From an uncultured Butyricicoccus sp. (GTDB lineage: Bacteria > Bacillota > Clostridia > Oscillospirales > Butyricicoccaceae), in contig CALWBL010000006.1 of assembly GCA_944376065.1 (NCBI GenBank), positions 1 to 64,000 of the forward strand: a stretch of DNA of 64,000 nucleotides, read 5' to 3'. Of this stretch, positions 1-7,727 are shown one piece after another. A program made the translations under genes and the position numbers. The notes beneath the pieces are model-generated. The model saw only the letters and a list, made by a program, of their open reading frames with translations. It was not told the DNA's origin and ran no database searches. Every line of letters begins with the position of its first letter. The stretch's first letter is position 1.

Positions 1-110
1 ATTTGAGTGTCATCAGTTAAAAGGTCAATCCCTCTAAACTGCTGATAAACCTTGTATCCTTGTGCGGGCTGAGTAAATGAGGGGACAGTAATCGGTTCAA
101 GCATCGTCAT
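1..110 (-). CDS. Phage structural protein, 5' end only (possible packaged-DNA stabilisation protein)
   Basis: Only the first ~35 codons are in the window; the gene runs off the left edge. The start overlaps the end of the upstream head-completion gene, and there are two in-frame ATGs (110 and 104); the GGAG just upstream is better spaced for the second. The visible N-terminus ends with FRGIDLL followed by TDDTQ. A '(K/R)GxDL' segment near the N-terminus is common in proteins that follow gp4-like genes in P22-like phages (gp10-type packaged-DNA stabilisation proteins). That resemblance plus the gene order is the only basis for the name; the rest of the gene is needed. Confidence 0.45.
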   Translation of the reverse strand, partial: MTMLEPITVPSFTQPAQGYKVYQQFRGIDLLTDDTQ

Positions 111-483
111 ACCACTCCATTTCTGTTTCAACCGCAGGAGTAATATTACCAAGCATCTCAGTAAATTTGTTGTAAGCTAAAACAGATTCCGCCTTTTTGT
201 CATCGTCAGCTTCTAAAAACTTACTTTGCACAGCATAAGGCATAGCCATTCGGGCTATCTCCTCACAAAATGGAATTTCAAACTGCTCATCTGCCGATTT
301 ACAGATAGGCAGATTTAAAAGTCTATCCTGTCCCCGAATCTTGCGAAATTGATTTTCATAGGGCAAACAGATGTTCATTAAATGATTTAATATAGTTGGA
401 AAAGCATCTTTAATATCCTCATCATCATCTGGAATTTCGTAAACCAGCAAACAGCCTTGTTCATATAGTTCTCTTACAGTCAC
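97..483 (-). CDS. Phage head-completion / head-tail connector protein (gp4-like)
   Basis: A 128-residue acidic protein directly downstream of the major capsid gene. The start is GTG at 483: an AAAGGAGGGG ribosome binding site overlaps the capsid stop codon four bases upstream, whereas the longer frame from 546 would sit inside the capsid gene without a site. No catalytic motif is visible. The predicted fold is mostly helical with an acidic C-terminus ending DDA. Position after the capsid gene in a portal, scaffold, capsid series is where P22-like phages encode the adaptor that closes the portal after packaging. The function is inferred from position and size. Confidence 0.5.
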   Translation of the reverse strand: MTVRELYEQGCLLVYEIPDDDEDIKDAFPTILNHLMNICLPYENQFRKIRGQDRLLNLPICKSADEQFEIPFCEEIARMAMPYAVQSKFLEADDDKKAESVLAYNKFTEMLGNITPAVETEMEWYDDA

Positions 484-496
484 AAAACCCCTCCTT

Positions 497-1555
497 TTAC
501 TTACCTGCAACTTCTTTCTGTACAATTTCAGATGTAAATTTATCACTTATATCCATAGCAACCACACTAACAGTCATATCAGTTGCATCAAATGGAGCTG
601 TATACAGCTCTCGTGTCATTGAAAAACGAGGGTCAGTTCCATCTAATGTATAATAAATTTTCGCACTGTCTGATGATTGTAATGTTACAGCGGTTTTAAC
701 CGAGTCAGTAATAGTTGGCTTAGAAAGTCTGCTTTCAGTTTTAATCAGCGAATAAACGGCATCAGCCTTAGAGCCAAGTACAAACACATCATAAAGCTGT
801 CTTCCTTCAATAACAGCACCATTTATACCAACAGGGTCAGTATGAATTTTAGCGGCATTGATTTTATAAGGGAATGCAACTGCTTGCTCATGCATAGCAG
901 TAAAGAAATGGTTTTCACCAAACATATAATCAGGTATTTCAATTATAGTAAAACCAGCAACTGTACCGATTACACCGGTTGGCAGTTGTTTACCTGCGAG
1001 GTTATCTAAACCGCACCATTCTTTAGAAAGCATAATATCTGGTGTCATAGATGCAGGTATGTAGATAAATCTACCCTCTCTAGGGACACGATGGTTATTA
1101 AACCATGTACGAGCCTTAAAAATTTCGGTTATAATATTTTGAGCAGTCGGCTTTTCATCTATGCAATCGATATGACCATAATTTACGATTTTACCTAAAG
1201 CATACTCATCAGCCATTGGAACGACCTGTTCACGCATCTGCTGACGCAGCCACTGACCGGCTTTGTTAGTTATAGTTTGTTCGCTTTCATCGCCCTTATC
1301 CACCACGCCAGTGAAAGATTTATCTTGACTCATTGTATATTCAATTACTGTGTCCTGTATATCTTTAATCTGACCATAACGGCTTGTACCACTGCGCTGA
1401 TAATCCACAAGAGGGGTTGTATGCAACATATACACTCTCACAGTTTTCGCACCAGTGAAGTCGACTTTAGCTTTACAGTGAGCCTTGACATAGCTGTCAT
1501 GAGTAAATACACTTTCAATTTGTTTTGAGTATTTCGTTGCTAAATTTATAGCCAT
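497..1555 (-). CDS. Phage major capsid protein with C-terminal CHB_HEX_C-like domain
   Basis: 352 residues, preceded by AAAAGGAGA. Residues ~1-265 look like a phage coat protein of the kind found in clostridial P22-like prophages: an N-terminal arm, then segments RQQMREQVVPMADE and YGHIDCIDEKPTAQ and a long beta-rich part. Residues ~270-350 form a separate module containing IYYTLDGTDP, the hallmark of the chitobiase/beta-hexosaminidase C-terminal (CHB_HEX_C) immunoglobulin-like domain. Such Ig-like tails on capsid proteins usually project from the shell as decoration and may bind carbohydrate, but binding here is inference. The gene lies between a small scaffold-like gene and the head-completion gene, consistent with a late head operon. 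Confidence 0.8.
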   Translation of the reverse strand: MAINLATKYSKQIESVFTHDSYVKAHCKAKVDFTGAKTVRVYMLHTTPLVDYQRSGTSRYGQIKDIQDTVIEYTMSQDKSFTGVVDKGDESEQTITNKAGQWLRQQMREQVVPMADEYALGKIVNYGHIDCIDEKPTAQNIITEIFKARTWFNNHRVPREGRFIYIPASMTPDIMLSKEWCGLDNLAGKQLPTGVIGTVAGFTIIEIPDYMFGENHFFTAMHEQAVAFPYKINAAKIHTDPVGINGAVIEGRQLYDVFVLGSKADAVYSLIKTESRLSKPTITDSVKTAVTLQSSDSAKIYYTLDGTDPRFSMTRELYTAPFDATDMTVSVVAMDISDKFTSEIVQKEVAGK

Positions 1556-1585
1556 AATTTAAAATCTCCTTTTAAAATATAATTT

Positions 1586-1921
1586 TCAATTAGAAAGTCC
1601 GCTTATAAAAGCATCCGAATTTATAGCATCGCCTGACAAACCACCTATACTGGTAAGTTTATTTTTTTCATTGGTTTGCATAGCACGAATAATATCTTGC
1701 AGTTGAGCTATTTTATTATTAAGTTCTAATTCCTTTCTTTGGGAGTAAGCAGCAGCAGGTGACATGCCATTTTTAATCATTTGAGCGAGTTCTGGTGTAA
1801 GCTGCTCTTTTGTAAGCTGAGGATTCATTTTGAGCAGTTCTAGCCAAGGTTTAATTAGCTCTTGACATTGCATCATATTGTTTTGAGGTGCAGAACTCAT
1901 ATTTTTGTTTTGTAAATTCAA
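1586..1921 (-). CDS. Small phage protein between portal and capsid (scaffold-like)
   Basis: 111 residues. The start is TTG at 1921, overlapping the portal stop (AATTGA), with AAAGGAG about 10 bases upstream; an ATG seven codons later is an alternative. The protein is hydrophilic, rich in Gln, Asn and Met, with a predicted helical centre (LELNNKIAQLQDIIRAMQ) and no cysteine cluster or enzyme motif. The position between portal and major capsid genes is the usual place for a scaffold protein, and the helical Gln-rich character fits. It is shorter than most scaffolds, so it may instead be a scaffold remnant or a minor head protein. Confidence 0.45.
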   Translation of the reverse strand: MNLQNKNMSSAPQNNMMQCQELIKPWLELLKMNPQLTKEQLTPELAQMIKNGMSPAAAYSQRKELELNNKIAQLQDIIRAMQTNEKNKLTSIGGLSGDAINSDAFISGLSN

Positions 1922-3534
1922 TTTTGGTTCACTCCTTTATTACTATTTTGTTGTGATAAATTTTTTTGTTGACCTCTAAGAGCTTCAATAATTTCCTGTT
2001 TATTAGGTATATAGCTGTTAGGTATTGATTCAAGATATAATACAGGGTCTGGAATCATACCCGCTTGCATTAGCTTGTCCATATTGGTCATAGCAACTAT
2101 TTCAGACCAGTAACTAGCAGCACCAACTTCCACATTTATATCCATAGCACCGATAGAAAGCGTATCAAAATCGAGTAAAACGTCCATTTTCTGTTCGGTT
2201 TGCGAGCCATCGGGCTGAGTTTGCTTTACATTTACGCTAACATTACGCATACCATAGTAAGCACACGCCATATCAACAATAATTCTTATACAGTCCTCAT
2301 TAAATTGCTCAAACATACGCTTTTGAAGTTCAAGCGGTGCATTGCTAGCCTTTTGAGTTGCAAGTATAGCGGAAGTATTATCTGGATTGCTTATGTTGCC
2401 AAGTGCTGTATCTGATGCACCCATGCAGTCTTTCATCATGCTTTGATACATTTCAATGCTGGAGAAAACACCATTAGGCATCTGAACTCCATTTATAGGG
2501 TTTGCAATAACCTCTCTTGGGTCCCCAGTCACACCAATAGCCTTTGACGGGTCGCCGTTCCAACCATTTGGCAATCTGTTAATGTTATAAACGAGTTTTG
2601 GCATAGCTAAATTTTGAGTGTAAGCGCCAATATAAGTAGCCTGTTTATTGATAGCTATTTGAGTTGGTATCATCTCGGTTATAGGGCTTACCCCGTGCAT
2701 ACAGTTATTTCTTTCAATCCAACTAGCCCACGCAAGAGGATAAAGCGTCATATCTGTTTTGGTTTCTGGATAGGTTATAACATCGCCGCAAACCTTCATA
2801 AAATACACGTTTTCTACCATCTCTGGTATGGAAAATATATCTTCTGATACTTCATTTTGAACCTTCCAAAGTCTAGTTAGCTCTGTTACTAGCTCATCAC
2901 TTGTCATTTGTTCCTCACCAACAAACTCAGAACCATAATCTGGTAGTATTTCCTGCCAATTTTTAATGCCGTTTTGTTTTGCCTCTTTTCTAACTTCGCT
3001 TACAGGTCTACGCCTAGCAATAATTATATAAGGCTGTCCCTGTACATCTTGAGAATGTGGGTTTCCAAAGAAAACATTAGTATTCATAATAGGTTCTGCA
3101 ACAATATCCCCTTTTACAAGCTGACCTGTGTTGATTTTAGGATTAAAACTGAAATACATACATAAATCTCCATCAACCACACCATTTCTTAAAACTTTTC
3201 TGTTTTTGGTTTTGATTGCCTGTCGCTCAAATACACGCTCTACAACCGCATCAAGAGCCTGTCCTTCAATGCTCGTTTGGTCATTGGAGTTAAACGGTGT
3301 AATGTTCCATGAGATATCATCAGAAACTACTTGTGACTGAAAAAGCGAAGTAACACGCCTTAAAATATTGAATGTCACTGGCTGAATTTTAGTTGTTTTA
3401 AGTCCGTCCCACTGCTGACCTAAATAAAACTTCTCGTTTTGCCTTACTTGCTCAAAAAGGTTTAAATTTTCTTTAAATTGTTTGCCTTTTGCAAATTCAG
3501 ATTGCACTTTTTGTGCTGAAATATTATCATTCAT
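1918..3534 (-). CDS. Phage portal protein
   Basis: 538 residues, the size expected for a P22-like portal, the dodecameric ring at one vertex through which DNA enters the capsid. Family-like features include the N-terminal WDGLKTTKIQPVTFNILRR region, where the first ~80 residues form the wing/clip entry, an acidic central part, and a long C-terminal helical stretch (crown/barrel) that is rich in Asn and Gln. It starts at ATG 3534, overlapping the preceding small membrane-protein gene by eight bases, and its stop overlaps the following TTG-started gene, so the head genes are translationally packed. Order terminase, portal, scaffold, capsid supports the name. Confidence 0.88.
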   Translation of the reverse strand: MNDNISAQKVQSEFAKGKQFKENLNLFEQVRQNEKFYLGQQWDGLKTTKIQPVTFNILRRVTSLFQSQVVSDDISWNITPFNSNDQTSIEGQALDAVVERVFERQAIKTKNRKVLRNGVVDGDLCMYFSFNPKINTGQLVKGDIVAEPIMNTNVFFGNPHSQDVQGQPYIIIARRRPVSEVRKEAKQNGIKNWQEILPDYGSEFVGEEQMTSDELVTELTRLWKVQNEVSEDIFSIPEMVENVYFMKVCGDVITYPETKTDMTLYPLAWASWIERNNCMHGVSPITEMIPTQIAINKQATYIGAYTQNLAMPKLVYNINRLPNGWNGDPSKAIGVTGDPREVIANPINGVQMPNGVFSSIEMYQSMMKDCMGASDTALGNISNPDNTSAILATQKASNAPLELQKRMFEQFNEDCIRIIVDMACAYYGMRNVSVNVKQTQPDGSQTEQKMDVLLDFDTLSIGAMDINVEVGAASYWSEIVAMTNMDKLMQAGMIPDPVLYLESIPNSYIPNKQEIIEALRGQQKNLSQQNSNKGVNQN

Positions 3535-3757
3535 GATGTTGCTCTCCTGTATACATCATAATTTTTTGCAAATCCGATTGAAAAACATCTTCTTTTATGC
3601 TTGTGTTTTGGGTGTTTTTAGAGTTTTCCTCTCCTTTTTGCTCAAAACGCTCTAAAAAAGATAATCTCTCATTGCATTTTCCGCACTCAAACCCTAGCTT
3701 AAATATGAGTACAGCACCAACCATAATAACCAAGCACTCAAAAGCCGTTAAAATCAT
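3527..3757 (-). CDS. Small single-helix membrane protein between terminase and portal
   Basis: 76 residues from ATG 3757. GGAGG sits six bases upstream, inside the end of the terminase gene; a start at 3781 lacks a good site. Residues 2-23 form one hydrophobic helix (ILTAFECLVIMVGAVLIFKL), followed by FECGKCNERLS, a CxxC pair, then a charged, Asn/Lys/Glu-rich tail. I do not recognise the family. The overlap with both neighbours shows it belongs to the phage late operon. A one-helix protein at this position is unusual in a head module; it could be a small host-directed or lysis-related protein. Confidence 0.55.
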   Translation of the reverse strand: MILTAFECLVIMVGAVLIFKLGFECGKCNERLSFLERFEQKGEENSKNTQNTSIKEDVFQSDLQKIMMYTGEQHHE

Positions 3758-5078
3758 TAAATTCCTCCATTTCATCATCAAAGCTTAGCATATTGGTTTT
3801 GTTATCCAACAAAGGCTCAGCAGGCAGAGGCAAACCATCACAAAAATACCTAAGAGCATCAGGAGCATGGGTTAGCTCATGTGGAGTGTTTGCAATATCA
3901 TTAGGGTTTTTATCATCATGTCTAACAGCAGGCAAGGTGCGAATAAGATTGCGACATGTGTTAAATATCTGAAGTTTAGGTCTATTATTTCCAAAAACAT
4001 CACCTTGAGGTCTAAGGTAACGTTTTACTTCATACCATCCTGCTTCCCTGCCATTAGAAACACGCTCTAAATAAATGCCTAGCTCCGCAAAACGCTGCAT
4101 AACAGATTTACCAGTTTCTTGTCGTCTATTCCAAAGGTCTTTTGGTGCAAAAATACTTGTTATACGTTCAAGCTCATGTTGTTTCATTGCACGTTTTATA
4201 GCTTTTGCCGCATCATCTATGATAAGGTTAGGCTGATAAAGCTCACGATAAACGGTTACATATCCTTGAGTGTCCACGCTGTACCAGTAGCAAGCAAGCA
4301 TGTCTAAACCATAGTCAAGTGACATATAAAGTCTATCACTATCATTTAATTTATGAGGTTTAATTACATGAACTTCGGGTTTAAACTCATCAAAGTAAGC
4401 ACCCTCGTCTAAATTCCAATCACCATATAGCAGAGCTTTTTGGTCTTGTTTAGATAAATTTTTCAATCTTTTGCTGTATTCCGGGTCATTTTTCATCAAA
4501 AACACATTGTCATTAACCTTAGATGGAATAAATATTCTTGAGCCCGCACTGGAGTTATAAACAGTAAGTGGTGGCATAGGGTCTATAAATCTTTCTTTAA
4601 CCCAATGATGACCAACACCACCGGGGTTTGTTGAGCTTTTAACCTGTTTAGGATATCCATTAGTGCCACGAACACGGCTTATAAGATATGTATACATTTC
4701 CTTTGTAAAATGAGTTAATTCATCAAATCGGATTATGTCATATTCAGCCGATTGATATTTATAAACATCTTGTTCGGTGTCACAGTTACCAAATTCGATT
4801 ACAGAGCCGTTTTGAAACTTCCATATATGCCCCGTTGATTGATAAGTAGCTATCTCTCTTGGATATAGTTCAAGACTTGTACGAATAATAGACTTTTCAA
4901 GCTCTGGATATGTACGACGCAAGATAAGCTGTTTGCTTTTTTGATATTTCACAGCGAATAAAAGAGCATCTATAAGCTGTCCATAGCTTTTACCGCCGCC
5001 AGCCGCTCCCCCGAAAAGGACTTCTTGTTCAGTCGCCTGCAAAAACTGCTTTTGTTTTTGCGTAATTTTAATTTCCAT
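3738..5078 (-). CDS. terL: Phage terminase large subunit (packaging ATPase/nuclease)
   Basis: 446 residues. The N-terminal ATPase domain has a Walker A loop at residues 23-31 (GGAAGGGKS) and a Walker B at about 115-120 (IIRFDE), with a coupling-like SSTNPGG segment near residue 150. The C-terminal RNase H-like nuclease domain begins with MSLDYG, giving the first acidic ligand, and has HAPDALRYF near the end for the last one. The enzyme translocates viral DNA into the procapsid and cuts it. The start at 5078 overlaps the end of the small-subunit gene by 11 bases, and the stop region overlaps the small membrane-protein gene. Confidence 0.93.
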   Translation of the reverse strand: MEIKITQKQKQFLQATEQEVLFGGAAGGGKSYGQLIDALLFAVKYQKSKQLILRRTYPELEKSIIRTSLELYPREIATYQSTGHIWKFQNGSVIEFGNCDTEQDVYKYQSAEYDIIRFDELTHFTKEMYTYLISRVRGTNGYPKQVKSSTNPGGVGHHWVKERFIDPMPPLTVYNSSAGSRIFIPSKVNDNVFLMKNDPEYSKRLKNLSKQDQKALLYGDWNLDEGAYFDEFKPEVHVIKPHKLNDSDRLYMSLDYGLDMLACYWYSVDTQGYVTVYRELYQPNLIIDDAAKAIKRAMKQHELERITSIFAPKDLWNRRQETGKSVMQRFAELGIYLERVSNGREAGWYEVKRYLRPQGDVFGNNRPKLQIFNTCRNLIRTLPAVRHDDKNPNDIANTPHELTHAPDALRYFCDGLPLPAEPLLDNKTNMLSFDDEMEEFNDFNGF

Positions 5079-5658
5079 TATCTCCTCCGTTATCTACCAA
5101 ACTGATTTTTATTTCAAATAGTTTTTCTTGGTCGCTCGAATCCTTTTTTTCTTTCCAAATATCTGGTTTATGATTTTTCAACCAAAGCATTTGAGCGGTA
5201 GTGTCTGGGGGAGCATGTTTTTTTGTTATAACTGTTTTTTTACCTGTTTTTTCAGTGTATTCTGTGCGTTCTTCTGTGTAATTATATCCTAATGCCCTTT
5301 TCAACAGAGAATATTCAACTGCACTTGCCAAATCACCTTTTTTAGCATCTTTTTTAAGAGATTCGATAGTTTCCAACATATATTTCTCTAAATTATTATC
5401 ATATGATACTACATTTTCTTTTTTTCGTCTTTGCGTAATATTTCTTGATAAATTTTGACGCTTGCATCTTGTGCTTGCGTCATTTGGCATGTTAAAAAAG
5501 ATTTTAGCAAACTCATCATTATTTTTGCACCAATTAGAGAGTGTACTAACGCTTATCTCCATTTTCTGTACAATCTCCTTTTTAGAAAAACCCTCATCAA
5601 CCCATTTTTTTATTTTCTTGAGGTTATCCTCAGATTGCCAGAAATCAATTTTATTCAG
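5068..5658 (-). CDS. terS: Phage terminase small subunit, apparently CTG-initiated
   Basis: The recognisable frame continues upstream of its first ATG (5562) to a CTG at 5658. The codon before that CTG is a stop (TAG), and AGGAGGTGA lies five bases upstream of it, so no ATG/GTG/TTG can be the start of the full-length protein. From CTG the product is 196 residues and contains a complete N-terminal helix-turn-helix (GFSKKEIVQKMEISVSTLSN), which the ATG 5562 start would cut in half. The small subunit recognises the packaging site and stimulates the large subunit. The gene is first in the late operon and overlaps terL by 11 bases. Confidence 0.75.
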   Translation of the reverse strand: MNKIDFWQSEDNLKKIKKWVDEGFSKKEIVQKMEISVSTLSNWCKNNDEFAKIFFNMPNDASTRCKRQNLSRNITQRRKKENVVSYDNNLEKYMLETIESLKKDAKKGDLASAVEYSLLKRALGYNYTEERTEYTEKTGKKTVITKKHAPPDTTAQMLWLKNHKPDIWKEKKDSSDQEKLFEIKISLVDNGGDNGN

Positions 5659-5731
5659 CTATATCACCTCCTCATACTCTAGCTAAATAAATCAACTCAC
5701 ACCAAATTAACCATCTCCTCACTGCATTTTA

Positions 5732-5816
5732 GCGTAATTTATTTTACGCTTTCGCATTTGATGTTATTATAATATTACGTTATAATTAAAATGTCAAGTA
5801 TTATTTTTACGTTTTT
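5732..5816. promoter_or_regulatory. Repeated TTACG/CGTAA motifs around the phage promoter
   Basis: An inverted pair GCGTAA (5732-5737) and TTACGC (5744-5749) lies just downstream of the phage promoter. Further TTACGT copies occur at 5775-5780, inside the -10/-35 spacer, and at 5811-5816, just upstream of the -35. Spaced copies flanking and overlapping a promoter suggest binding sites for a phage repressor or late activator. No protein is known for it here, so the role is inference. Confidence 0.35.
5769..5797 (-). promoter_or_regulatory. Sigma-A type promoter for the phage late operon
   Basis: On the minus strand TTGACA (5797-5792) is followed after exactly 17 bases by TATTAT (5774-5769). 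It points into the terminase small-subunit gene about 110 bases downstream. The rest of the 5660-6046 interval is very AT-rich and shows no further gene on either strand. Confidence 0.6.
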
Positions 5817-6046
5817 ACATAAAATTATTTTTATAAAAAACATGTGCTTTTTAAACAAGCTGTTTTTGTTATTTTATAGCTATTAAAATCCCATAAATTT
5901 ACTGGTTGTTTGAAAAGTTGCAATTTACAAACAATTTAATAATATAACTAGAAAGTAAACTAATTTTTTAGCTTACTTTTTTGTTTACATTTCTGCATAA
6001 ATATATGTTACAATATAAGCGAAAAATGCATAAAGGAGGGTGTACT

Positions 6047-6463
6047 TTGATAACATATAAACACAAGGTGCAGTATTATGAAACAGACAGAATGGGGATA
6101 ACTCATCACTCCAATTATATCCGTTGGATGGAGGAGGCAAGAACAGATTTTTTGGATAGAATCGGTTTTAATTATGCAGATATGGAATCAAGAGGGCTGT
6201 CTTCACCAGTTATAGGTGTTCAGTGTGATTATAAAGCAAGCACAACGTTTGATGACATAATTGAAATTGAATCCTATGTATTATCCTGCACATCTGCAAA
6301 ATTTATTGTTGGTTATAAGATGACCAAAAATGGAAATCTTGTTTTTACTGGTCAAAGTACTCACTGTTTTATAGATACAAATGGTAAGATTGTAAGATTA
6401 CATAAAGAGCTTCCAGAGCTTTATAATATCCTGTGTGAAAACAAAAAAGCTAACCATTTATAA
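6047..6463 (+). CDS. Acyl-CoA thioesterase, YbgC/4HBT hot-dog family
   Basis: 138 residues from TTG 6047, which has AAAGGAGGG seven bases upstream; the upstream ATG at 5981 has no site. Single hot-dog domain. The motif YYETDRMGITHHSNYIRWME near residue 10 holds the Asp used for catalysis in YbgC-type enzymes and the conserved HxxYxxW-like helix start. It probably hydrolyses short or medium acyl-CoA. It stands alone, transcribed away from the phage module and ended by its own terminator, and marks the first clearly chromosomal gene next to the phage genes. Substrate cannot be read from the sequence. Confidence 0.8.
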   Translation: MITYKHKVQYYETDRMGITHHSNYIRWMEEARTDFLDRIGFNYADMESRGLSSPVIGVQCDYKASTTFDDIIEIESYVLSCTSAKFIVGYKMTKNGNLVFTGQSTHCFIDTNGKIVRLHKELPELYNILCENKKANHL

Positions 6464-6472
6464 AATAAAAAA

Positions 6473-6502
6473 ACACCGTAACGCAATGTTACGGTGTTTT
6501 TT
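6473..6502 (+). terminator. Rho-independent terminator after the thioesterase gene
   Basis: Perfect 10-bp stem ACACCGTAAC / GTTACGGTGT with a 5-base loop, followed by a T run that meets the 3' end of the converging tRNA gene. Confidence 0.85.
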
Positions 6503-6591
6503 GGCGGAGAAAGAGGGATTTGAACCCTCGCGACACTTTCGCGCCCTACTCCCTTAGCAGGGGAGCCCCTTCACCACTTGGGTATTTCTCC
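6502..6591 (-). tRNA. tRNA-Ser (anticodon GCU)
   Basis: On the minus strand a 90-nt class II tRNA with 5' GGAGAAA pairing to 3' TTTCTCC, a G discriminator and an encoded CCA (6504-6502). The anticodon arm is CTCCC-CTGCTAA-GGGAG, giving anticodon GCT. A long variable arm (GCGCGAAAGTGTCGC region) precedes the T arm GAGGG-TTCAAAT-CCCTC. The tRNA-Ser identity follows from the anticodon, the long variable arm and the G discriminator. It reads serine AGC/AGU codons. Confidence 0.96.
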
Positions 6592-6609
6592 AAATATTAA
6601 GTTTATTTA

Positions 6610-6698
6610 TGGCGGAGAGGGTGGGATTCGAACCCACGCGCCCTTTCGGACAAACGGTTTTCAAGACCGCCTCGTTATGACCACTTCGATACCTCTCC
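6610..6698 (-). tRNA. tRNA-Ser (anticodon UGA)
   Basis: Minus strand, 89 nt including the encoded CCA (6612-6610). Acceptor GGAGAGG pairs with CCTCTCC; G discriminator. The anticodon arm GCGGT-CTTGAAA-ACCGT gives anticodon TGA, and the long variable arm is of serine type. It lies 18 bp upstream of the GCU tRNA-Ser, so the two are probably one transcript. tRNA genes are favoured phage integration targets, which is relevant to the phage module 0.9 kb away, but no attachment repeat was identified. Confidence 0.96.
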
Positions 6699-6828
6699 GT
6701 ATCTCCATCTGACAAGCAAATATATTTTAACAAATGCATAATAATATGTCAATAACTTTTTTCATATTTTTGAAAAATATTTTTATATAGCAAACCTTCT
6801 TATACAATAGTAATATAAGCGGCACATG

Positions 6829-7560
6829 TTAGTCACAATTTTGTTCTAAATCATTTATAATTATTTGTCTAACCTTTTCAGGCAATTTATGAATTTCATC
6901 TCTATTCATATCTTTTGTTTCTATTGGCTTGTGTATAGTAACTCTAACATTCGCGCCATTTATAAAAAAATGAGGATTTGCTTCTAGCAGCTTATATGAA
7001 CCATCAATAGTAACTGGAACTATGGGCTTACCTGCTTGAGATGCTATACGAAAAGCACCCGCTTTAAATGCTTTCACAGGACCACCCCTTGACCTAGTGC
7101 CTTCTGGAAATATAGTCAAACTATGCCCCTCTTTTAGCATCTTTGTACCATTTATAATGATTTCTGCACCTGCTCTTATGCTGCTGCGGTTTACAAATAA
7201 ACAATGAAGATGACGCATCCATGTACGCACACCGGGTATGCGATGTAATTCTTGTTTAGCCACTAATCCACGGACATCACCAACCATACTAAGCATTATT
7301 GGTATATCAAAATAACCTTGATGATTAGCCACTACCATATAAGCAGTATCTTTAGGCAAATTTTCTTGACCTGTTACGGTTATCTTGCCACCTGCTAAAT
7401 GGATAAGACGTCTTGCCCAATTTTTCACAAAATGAGCCACAAATTTATCAGCTTTTTGTGGGTTCTTATTTTCAAGAAATGTTATATATCCACTTATAGG
7501 CAATGTTATAAGCAAATAAGCCCAAAAATATGCAAACCAAACGATTGTACGCAAAACCAT
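6829..7560 (-). CDS. plsC: 1-acyl-sn-glycerol-3-phosphate acyltransferase
   Basis: 243 residues. It acylates lysophosphatidic acid to phosphatidic acid at the inner face of the membrane. The N-terminal ~25 residues are a hydrophobic membrane segment (IVWFAYFWAYLLITLPISGY). The acyltransferase signature blocks are present: NHQGYFD (HX4D catalytic pair) at about residue 80, and FPEGTRSRGG at about residue 150, followed by KAFKAGAF and PIVPVTI. Length is normal for the family. GGAGG lies seven bases before ATG 7560. It is separated from the upstream HAD gene by a hairpin terminator, so it is probably transcribed alone. Confidence 0.9.
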   Translation of the reverse strand: MVLRTIVWFAYFWAYLLITLPISGYITFLENKNPQKADKFVAHFVKNWARRLIHLAGGKITVTGQENLPKDTAYMVVANHQGYFDIPIMLSMVGDVRGLVAKQELHRIPGVRTWMRHLHCLFVNRSSIRAGAEIIINGTKMLKEGHSLTIFPEGTRSRGGPVKAFKAGAFRIASQAGKPIVPVTIDGSYKLLEANPHFFINGANVRVTIHKPIETKDMNRDEIHKLPEKVRQIIINDLEQNCD

Positions 7561-7616
7561 TTTGTTTCCTCCAATTTTAATGATGAATATGATTCACCTA
7601 TTTAAAAGTGAAAAAT

Positions 7617-7646
7617 AGCTGCATAGAAAACTTATCCCCATGCAGC
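7617..7646 (-). terminator. Terminator after the thiE-HAD operon
   Basis: On the minus strand GCTGCAT pairs with ATGCAGC across a ~15-base loop, followed by ATTTTTC. It lies between the HAD gene and plsC. Confidence 0.5.
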
Positions 7647-7727
7647 CGTTATTTAACACCGTGTGTATTTTTTATTTTAACCAAAAAAAGTTTATTTTTC
7701 AAGCATTTTTGTGATTTTTTCTCTTTG

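Noticed and set aside
1277-1528. Short plus-strand frames inside the phage head genes
   Set aside because: They are shadows of the capsid, portal and terminase genes with no starts or domains of their own.
5660-6046. Attachment site or extra phage gene between terminase and thioesterase
   Set aside because: No direct repeat of a tRNA end and no frame of sensible length with a binding site were seen.
6554-6739. 61-codon frame spanning both tRNA-Ser genes
   Set aside because: It lies on top of two clear tRNAs and has no ribosome binding site.
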